A stretch of 56,651 nt of DNA from Thioglobus_C sp964448305 (GTDB lineage Bacteria; Pseudomonadota; Gammaproteobacteria; PS1; Pseudothioglobaceae), in NCBI GenBank assembly GCA_964448305.1, contig CAYUWB010000007.1:1-56651 (forward strand), given 5' to 3'. A program made the position numbers and the translations under genes. Each line of letters begins with the position of its first letter. The stretch's first letter is position 1. Shown here in pieces: positions 51,306 to 56,651 of the stretch. The notes under the pieces are model-generated. The model was not told the DNA's origin, searched no databases, and saw nothing but the letters and a program-made list of their open reading frames with translations.

Positions 51306-52184
51306 TTACTTCCTAACTCCATTTACGCAACACCACTGCTCTTTTTGTGTGGCTGTTAACTCAATAAAATACTTGCTATACGCTTCTAACACCATGTCGA
51401 GTTGTTCTTGCAAAATACCCGAAAGTGTTATTTTACCGCCAGACTTTACTAGGCCTGAAAAATGTTCGCAAAGCCCTATTAAGGGATTGGCTAGAATATT
51501 CGCAATGAGTAAATCGACTTTATCTAAATCGCCTTCTTTGTCACTATGCAGTACTTCGATTTGATCATCGACTTGATTGGTTTTAACATTATCAATTGTA
51601 GCTAATACCGCTTGCGGATCATTGTCCACAGCAATTGCACGCTTAGCACCAAGTTTTACTGCGGCTATCGCCAATACGCCCGTGCCCGAACCATAATCAA
51701 TCACACTTTGATTAATGGGCGGATTTTCATCAAGATATTGCAAACACAAGTCTGTGGTTTGGTGTGTACCAGTGCCAAAGGCTAAACCAGGATCCATATC
51801 AATCACCACAGCGTCCTTCGGTAATTTTGATGCGTCTTCCCAAGAAGGACAAATCCAAAGTCGTTTGCCAAAGGGCATGGCGTGAAAATCTTTCTTGCAT
51901 TCATCTTCCCAAACACGGTCTTTGAGTAATTCAAAAGAGGTTTCTTTAATATTACACAATTGCAATAGCATTGACTGTACATGCGCCTGATTAACCTTAA
52001 GATCAAACAAAGCTTTGATGGTTGTATCCGGCCATAGTGGTGTTTCACCCACTGGTGGCTCAAAAATTTCATCATCATGTGTATCACTAAAAGTAATCGA
52101 CACACTATCCAAACCCATGAGTATTTCACTAACGAAATCCGCCTGTTCTTTATGTGTTTCTAGTGTTAATTGCATCCAATCCAT
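51306..52184 (-). CDS. prmA: Ribosomal protein L11 methyltransferase
   Basis: The 292-residue protein has an N-terminal domain that binds L11 and a SAM domain with DPGLAFGTGTHQTTDLCL, VIDYGSGTGVLAIAA, DNDPQAVLAT and IANILANPL. It trimethylates L11. The PP-loop gene follows with a 3-base gap. Confidence 0.95.
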   Translation of the reverse strand: MDWMQLTLETHKEQADFVSEILMGLDSVSITFSDTHDDEIFEPPVGETPLWPDTTIKALFDLKVNQAHVQSMLLQLCNIKETSFELLKDRVWEDECKKDFHAMPFGKRLWICPSWEDASKLPKDAVVIDMDPGLAFGTGTHQTTDLCLQYLDENPPINQSVIDYGSGTGVLAIAAVKLGAKRAIAVDNDPQAVLATIDNVKTNQVDDQIEVLHSDKEGDLDKVDLLIANILANPLIGLCEHFSGLVKSGGKITLSGILQEQLDMVLEAYSKYFIELTATQKEQWCCVNGVRK

Positions 52185-52297
52185 AAGAATTTAATTATAC
52201 CTATTAGACTTTTATAATATTCCCTTATAAAAACCAAGTAATTCATTAAGGTAAACTACTATAATAGTCACAAGCACTCATTAAATAGGAAATAAAA

Positions 52298-52588
52298 ATG
52301 GCATTAGAAAGAACCGGTAACGGATATTTAGTTGATCCAACAATTTGGACTGAAGAAATCATGTATGAAATGGCGAAAGAAGACGACATGGAGCTGACAG
52401 AGAGCATGGTAAGTCAAATCATGGCTGCAAGAGAGTACTTCGCTGAAAACTCATCAGTACCGCCAATCAGAACCTTTGCTAAATACGTTAAGATTGACAA
52501 AAAAGACCTATTCAAAGAGTGGCTAACAGGGCCAATGAAGCCGATCACCAAGTATGGGGGGATGCCTCAACCAACCGGTTGCGTCTAA
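52298..52588 (+). CDS. Second DsrC/TusE-family protein with a single terminal cysteine
   Basis: The 96-residue protein matches DsrC over its length (GYLVDPTIWTEEIMYEMAKEDDMELTESM..., then GGMPQPTGCV). It keeps the penultimate cysteine (Cys95) but has Thr84 where the second DsrC cysteine would be. TusE, which passes sulfur in tRNA thiolation, has the same single cysteine. It is a stand-alone gene with TATAAT boxes at 52213-52218 and 52260-52265, and is followed by a palindromic element and an intrinsic terminator. Confidence 0.88.
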   Translation: MALERTGNGYLVDPTIWTEEIMYEMAKEDDMELTESMVSQIMAAREYFAENSSVPPIRTFAKYVKIDKKDLFKEWLTGPMKPITKYGGMPQPTGCV

Positions 52589-52590
52589 CT

Positions 52591-52690
52591 CTTTGCTTCG
52601 TCTTTTTCCTTGCTACAGCGTTAAAAAATTAAAATACTCAATCATATAGATTAACTATATTCAATCGAATTTTAATTTTCTGCCTTGTAG
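52591..52690 (-). repeat. Palindromic 3' element, copy C (after the second dsrC-like gene)
   Basis: Read on the minus strand: AAGGC, arm AAAATTAAAATTC, ATATAG-TTAAT-CTATAT (52644-52660), GATTGAG, arm ATTTTAATTTTTT, AACGCTG and AGGAAAAAGACG. The arms are complementary. It lies between the stop codon and a canonical terminator, so it should be transcribed. Confidence 0.78.
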
Positions 52691-52725
52691 AAAGAAAAAA
52701 TATTCGCAAATAGATTTAAATAAAG

Positions 52726-52747
52726 AACCCTCGAAAGAGGGTTTTTT
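52726..52747 (+). terminator. Rho-independent terminator
   Basis: ACCCTC-GAAA-GAGGGT stem-loop followed by TTTTT, a strong intrinsic terminator for the second dsrC-like gene. On the minus strand a weaker T-rich tail also follows. Confidence 0.93.
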
Positions 52748-52810
52748 ATTGCCTAAGATTTACAACAATCTTTCTGTAACTACCTGTTGAGATGTGATTT
52801 TTTCTTAAAT

Positions 52811-52904
52811 TAAGGCGTAAAGAATTTGAAAATCAGGAGTTTACAAATTAGTAAATGACTGATTTGATAATTCTGACAACGAAAATATTAGGAAAAAGCG
52901 CACT
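52811..52904 (+). repeat. Palindromic 3' element, copy E (after alaS)
   Basis: The layout is AAGGCG, arm with AGAATTTGAAAATC, AGGAG, TTTAC-AAATTA-GTAAA (52840-52855), TGACTGA, arm TTTGATAATTCT and GACAACG, then AGGAAAAAGCG. It lies just past the alaS stop on its 3' side. The arm sequences pair with each other and not with other copies. Confidence 0.75.
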
Positions 52905-52908
52905 CAAC

Positions 52909-55512
52909 TTATAATAGGCTTTTGACTGAAGCGAGAGCTTCAGTTAGCTTAGACGGATCTGTGCCGCCGCCTTGCGCCATATCTGGCCTACCACCACCTT
53001 TACCACCCACTTGCTGGGCAACATGGTTAAGGATTTTCCCTGCTTGATATTGCTTAGTTAAATCTTTAGTGACAGCGGCCACTAAAGCAACCTTATCACC
53101 ACTCACCGCAGCTAACACCACCACAGCCGAACCTAATTTATCTTTAAGTTTGTCAGCAATATCACGTAGGTCTTTGCCGCTTACACCTTCAACCACGGTT
53201 GATAATAACTTCACACCATTAACATCCTGCGCTTGATTAACCAAATCATCGCCTTGATTACTAGCCAGCTGCTTTTGGAAAGTTGCAATTTGTTTTTCTA
53301 AGTCTTTTTGTTGTTTAATCAGTTGCGCTACTTTTTCTACGGCTTGCGCATTACTTGATTTTGTCATTTTCGCGATTTCACTCAAGCTGTCTTCAGTTTG
53401 TTTATCAAACTGATAAGCATCGTAACCTGTAACTGCTTCAATACGACGTACACCAGCAGCAATACCGCCTTCTGATGTAATTCTAAACAGGCCAATATCT
53501 CCTAGCTGATTCACATGCGTACCGCCACACAGCTCTACTGAGAAGTCGTCTTTACCCATGGTCAATACACGCACGGTATCGCCGTACTTTTCACCGAACA
53601 GTGCCATCGCACCTTTCTTTTTAGCACTTTCAATATCAGTTACATCAGTATGCACAACCGTATTACCTAAAATCTTACGATTAACCATGCCTTCAATCTT
53701 ATCAAGATCGGCTTTTGCAATTATTTCATCGTGAGAGAAATCAAAACGTAGTTTGTCGCCGTCAACCAACGAGCCTTTTTGAGTGACCGTTTCACCCAAT
53801 ACAGTACGTAGTGCTGCATGAAGCAAATGTGTTGCTGAATGATTGCGTGCGATGCGCTTGCGACGGTTTTTATCAACTGAAGCACTGACAACATCGCCCA
53901 CTTTTAGCACACCACTATTCAAAACACCATGGTGCTCGAAGGCGCCTGATTTTTGTTTTTGAGTATTGCCCACTTCAAAGTTAATTTCTTTATTTGACAA
54001 ACTACCAGAGTCGCCAATTTGACCACCTGATTCACCGTAAAAACTGGACTGTGCTAAAACGATAATGGCATTGTCACCTGCTTCAATACTATCAACCAAC
54101 TCACCATCTTTAATCAATGCTTGAATGGATGAGCTATTTTCTAATTGCTCATAGCCCAAGAACTCTGTCCCATCAGTAATATCAACACCTTTTTGTGTGG
54201 TCTTAAAATCACCGGCTGAACGCGCTCTATCACGCTGCTTAGTCATCTCTACTTCAAAGCCCGGCATGTCAATCGTTAAATCACGCTCACGCGCTACATC
54301 AGCGGTTAAATCCACCGGGAAGCCAAATGTATCGTAAAGTTTAAAGACAGTTTCACCATCAATCTCGCTACCTTTAAGATTGGCAATTGCGGCTTCTAAA
54401 ATACCCATACCCTGGTCTAGGGTTTGAGCAAATCGCTCCTCTTCACGTTTAAGTACTTTTTCAACATTGGCTAAAGCTTTTTTAAGCTCTGGATAAACAT
54501 CTTTTGTCTCAAGCGCCAAAACTGGCGCCAAACGATAGAAAAACACCTTGTCGATACCAATTTTATGGCCGTGGCGAATTGCACGACGAATAATACGGCG
54601 CAGTACGTACCCACGCCCTTCGTTTGATGGAATCACTCCATCAACAATCATAAAGGCGGTTGAGCGAATATGGTCTGCAATCACGCGAACTGAAGCATTA
54701 TCCGTTTTAATACCATTGGCTTTTGGGGTTAGATCAACCACGGCCTTGGTTAGCCCTTTAAAGCCATCGGTGTCATAATTATTATTCTCATGCTGTAGCA
54801 CCGCTGCTAAACGTTCAAGCCCCATGCCGGTATCTACACATGGCGCATCTAACGGCTTTAAGTAGCCATCATCTTGTTTATCGTATTGGGTGAAAACCAG
54901 ATTCCAGATCTCAATATAACGATCGCCATCTTCATCGGCATGTCCTGGCGGGCCGCCGGCAATGTCTTCACCATGATCATAAAAAATCTCACTCGATGGG
55001 CCGCAAGGGCCAGTGTCACCCATTTGCCAAAAATTATCCTTAGCGCCACAGCGTGAAATACGGTTTCTAGGGAAGCCAATCTCATTCACCCAAATGGCTT
55101 CTGCCTCATCGTCCTCTTCAAATACACTAATCCAAAGTTTTTCCTTGGGTAAACCGATTTCAACCGTTAAAAACTCCCAAGCATACTGTATCGCTTCACG
55201 TTTGAAGTAATCACCAAAACTAAAATTACCCAGCATTTCAAAGAACGTATGATGACGCGCAGTATAACCAACATTCTCCAAATCATTATGCTTACCACCG
55301 GCACGAACACAGCGCTGACAACTCGCAGCACGCGTATAAGGGCGCTTTTCCAAGCCACTAAACACATCTTTAAATGGCACCATACCCGCATTAACAAACA
55401 GTAAAGTTTTGTCGTTATGTGGAATCAGAGAAGCACTCGGCTCGATGGTATGACCTTTCGATTCGTAGTAGTCTAAGAACTTTTGTCTGATTTGTGCAGT
55501 TTTCATGCGCAT
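52909..55512 (-). CDS. alaS: Alanyl-tRNA synthetase
   Basis: The 867-residue class II synthetase has NAGMVPFKDVFSG, the motif 2 region RCVRAGGKHNDLENVGYTARHHTFFEMLGNFSFGDYFK, the editing domain with NHSATHLLHAALR and CGGTH, and a C-terminal DHHA1 domain ending GGGTDPSKL. The start at 55512 aligns with E. coli AlaS; the ATG two codons later is also possible. Both lie in a 14-bp palindrome TTCATGCGCATGAA (55502-55515). It is 39 bases after yciO. Confidence 0.97.
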   Translation of the reverse strand: MRMKTAQIRQKFLDYYESKGHTIEPSASLIPHNDKTLLFVNAGMVPFKDVFSGLEKRPYTRAASCQRCVRAGGKHNDLENVGYTARHHTFFEMLGNFSFGDYFKREAIQYAWEFLTVEIGLPKEKLWISVFEEDDEAEAIWVNEIGFPRNRISRCGAKDNFWQMGDTGPCGPSSEIFYDHGEDIAGGPPGHADEDGDRYIEIWNLVFTQYDKQDDGYLKPLDAPCVDTGMGLERLAAVLQHENNNYDTDGFKGLTKAVVDLTPKANGIKTDNASVRVIADHIRSTAFMIVDGVIPSNEGRGYVLRRIIRRAIRHGHKIGIDKVFFYRLAPVLALETKDVYPELKKALANVEKVLKREEERFAQTLDQGMGILEAAIANLKGSEIDGETVFKLYDTFGFPVDLTADVARERDLTIDMPGFEVEMTKQRDRARSAGDFKTTQKGVDITDGTEFLGYEQLENSSSIQALIKDGELVDSIEAGDNAIIVLAQSSFYGESGGQIGDSGSLSNKEINFEVGNTQKQKSGAFEHHGVLNSGVLKVGDVVSASVDKNRRKRIARNHSATHLLHAALRTVLGETVTQKGSLVDGDKLRFDFSHDEIIAKADLDKIEGMVNRKILGNTVVHTDVTDIESAKKKGAMALFGEKYGDTVRVLTMGKDDFSVELCGGTHVNQLGDIGLFRITSEGGIAAGVRRIEAVTGYDAYQFDKQTEDSLSEIAKMTKSSNAQAVEKVAQLIKQQKDLEKQIATFQKQLASNQGDDLVNQAQDVNGVKLLSTVVEGVSGKDLRDIADKLKDKLGSAVVVLAAVSGDKVALVAAVTKDLTKQYQAGKILNHVAQQVGGKGGGRPDMAQGGGTDPSKLTEALASVKSLL

Positions 55513-55551
55513 GAAGCATTGTATAAAATGCCTAATTATATAGGGAAGTGT

Positions 55552-56166
55552 CTATTCTAACAACGAAGTATCGCCTGCGCCATGACGAATAATATTGATA
55601 CCATCACCAGATAAATCAATTACTGTGGTTGGTTCTGGCGGGCAATAACCATCATCAATAATCACATCAACCCGACTCTCAACCGCGTCTCGTACATCAT
55701 CAATATCATAGAATTCATACCCCTCTATGATTAACGAGACACTCATCATTGGCTCATTAAGTTCATCGAGCAAGGCTTGCACCACACCGTGATGTGATAT
55801 TCTAAGACCAATGGTTTTCTTCTTTTCATGTAGTAGGCGCTTAGGCACATCACGCGTTCCTTCAAGGATAAACGTATAAGCACCCGGCAAAATTTTCTTT
55901 AACAATCGAAAGGCATTGTTGTCGAGTCTTGCATACTCACCAATGTGGGCTAAATCTCGCATCATTAAGGTAAAGTCATGGCGCTTGGATAGGTTGCGAA
56001 TTCGACGAATACGCTCAAGCCCGCTCTTGTTACCAATCGCAGTACCTAGCGCGTAACCTGAATCTGTCGGGTAAGCAATCACCGCACCTTTATGCAGCTC
56101 ATCAACCACTTGCTTAACCAAACGCTGTTGTGGGTTTTGTGGGTGGATCTCAAATAACTTGGCCAC
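55552..56166 (-). CDS. yciO: YciO, Sua5/YrdC-family protein
   Basis: The 204-residue protein matches YciO (AKLFEIHPQNPQQRLVKQVVDELHKGAVIAYPTDSGYALG, FTLMMRDLAHI, GAYTFILEGTRDVPKRLLHEKKKTIGLRISHH). YciO is related to the threonylcarbamoyl-AMP synthase TsaC but its own role is less clear. I choose a GTG start at 56166, where TAGTG overlaps the preceding stop and GGAGAG lies 7 bases before. The frame extends to an ATG at 56181. Confidence 0.88.
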   Translation of the reverse strand: MAKLFEIHPQNPQQRLVKQVVDELHKGAVIAYPTDSGYALGTAIGNKSGLERIRRIRNLSKRHDFTLMMRDLAHIGEYARLDNNAFRLLKKILPGAYTFILEGTRDVPKRLLHEKKKTIGLRISHHGVVQALLDELNEPMMSVSLIIEGYEFYDIDDVRDAVESRVDVIIDDGYCPPEPTTVIDLSGDGINIIRHGAGDTSLLE

Positions 56167-56651
56167 TACCAATCTCTCCATACCGTTTCATTCACATTCG
56201 GCATAGCTTGCAAATGACCAATATGTATTCTCTGATTGGGCCAACCGTGATAATCTGAGCCACTCGATGCTAATAAGTCTAACTCACGTGCCCACTGACT
56301 TATTAAAGTAATTTCGTCAGCGTTACTACTCCCCGTCACCACTTCAACCCCATCACAACCATTAGCAGCCAAATCACTCATCATCCGTTTAACCTTAGTA
56401 TTGGTCATACGATAACGCAGTGGATGCGCCAAAACAGCCTTGCCACCCGCCGCATGTATCCACTCAATCACTTCATCAAATTGCGCCCATTTGCTGCCCA
56501 CACCGCCTGGTTTTTTGCCGGTTAAAAAGCGTTTAAAAACACTGCGCATGTCTTTACACACCCCCTCTTGAATCAGCATCTGGGCAAAATGCGTGCGTGT
56601 AATCATGCCCTTCTTGGCAATCGCTTGGGTTTTTTCCATAGCACCAAATAC
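56166..56651 (-). CDS. rnm: PHP-domain 5'-3' exonuclease/phosphatase (YciV/Rnm), C-terminal part
   Basis: The frame stays open to the window edge, so the protein is truncated at its N-terminus and 161 residues are visible. It contains VLAHPLRY and GSDYHGWP, metal-binding motifs of the PHP domain, and the IAKKGMITRTHFAQML insertion found in YciV. E. coli Rnm trims 5' ends of rRNA. The rnm-yciO gene order is the same as in E. coli. Confidence 0.9.
   Translation of the reverse strand, partial: VFGAMEKTQAIAKKGMITRTHFAQMLIQEGVCKDMRSVFKRFLTGKKPGGVGSKWAQFDEVIEWIHAAGGKAVLAHPLRYRMTNTKVKRMMSDLAANGCDGVEVVTGSSNADEITLISQWARELDLLASSGSDYHGWPNQRIHIGHLQAMPNVNETVWRDW

Overview
The window looks like chromosome from an AT-rich, sulfur-oxidising marine gammaproteobacterium of the SUP05/Thioglobus type (free-living or the thiotrophic symbionts of bivalves). 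This assignment is inferred from gene content: a complete oxidative (reverse) dissimilatory sulfite reductase locus, a persulfide dioxygenase, a Na+-pumping oxaloacetate decarboxylase, and compact operons with many 1-14 base overlaps. I see no prophage, insertion sequence, CRISPR array or rRNA.

Layout. 1-5010 (minus): start of a flavoprotein, a periplasmic hydrolase-like/TlpA fusion, an 84-residue protein, an ETHE1-like persulfide dioxygenase, a YciI-like protein, dapB, a secreted minimal ATP-dependent DNA ligase (Lig E type) and kdsA. 5079-6921 (plus): trpC, an OsmC/YhfA protein and two small envelope proteins. 6971-8021: tRNA-Ser(GCT), a structured trailer that repeats the tRNA 3' end, and thiG. 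8013-18974: a small conserved protein, bioF-bioH-yjdF, hsp20, purE-purK, small hypotheticals, an overlapping minus-strand lpxK-ycaR-kdsB-folD-grx-metalloprotein operon, lolC-lolD and panD. 19176-22737 (minus): infA, tRNA-Leu(CAA), oadG-oadA-oadB. 22874-28109: metF, an HTH protein, hemD, a weak DUF72-like protein, a CaCA exchanger, tsaE and amiB.

28267-40722 (minus) is the centrepiece: dsrA-B-E-F-H-C-M-K-L-J-O-P-N-R in uninterrupted order, with gltD just upstream (40885-42324). DsrAB oxidises sulfur delivered as a DsrC trisulfide; DsrEFH relays sulfur to DsrC; DsrMKJOP exchanges electrons with the quinone pool; DsrL is the NAD(P)-linked partner; DsrN makes amidated siroheme; DsrR is a cysteine-free IscA relative needed for Dsr expression in Allochromatium. 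Hairpins lie between dsrA and dsrB and between dsrC and dsrM.

42439-56651: rplS, xerD, greA, carB and carA separated by an mlaA homologue, a heavy-metal-domain protein coupled to thiS, a PP-loop thiolase-like protein, prmA, a second DsrC/TusE-like protein lacking one of the two DsrC cysteines, alaS, yciO and the end of a PHP phosphoesterase.

The most novel signal is non-coding. Five copies of an approximately 90-110 bp palindromic element lie immediately 3' of five genes (oadB, xerD, greA, the second dsrC-like gene, alaS), always in the same orientation relative to the gene. They share short conserved boxes, while the hairpin arms differ in sequence but remain complementary. That covariation suggests a structured 3'-UTR RNA element rather than simple sequence repeats.
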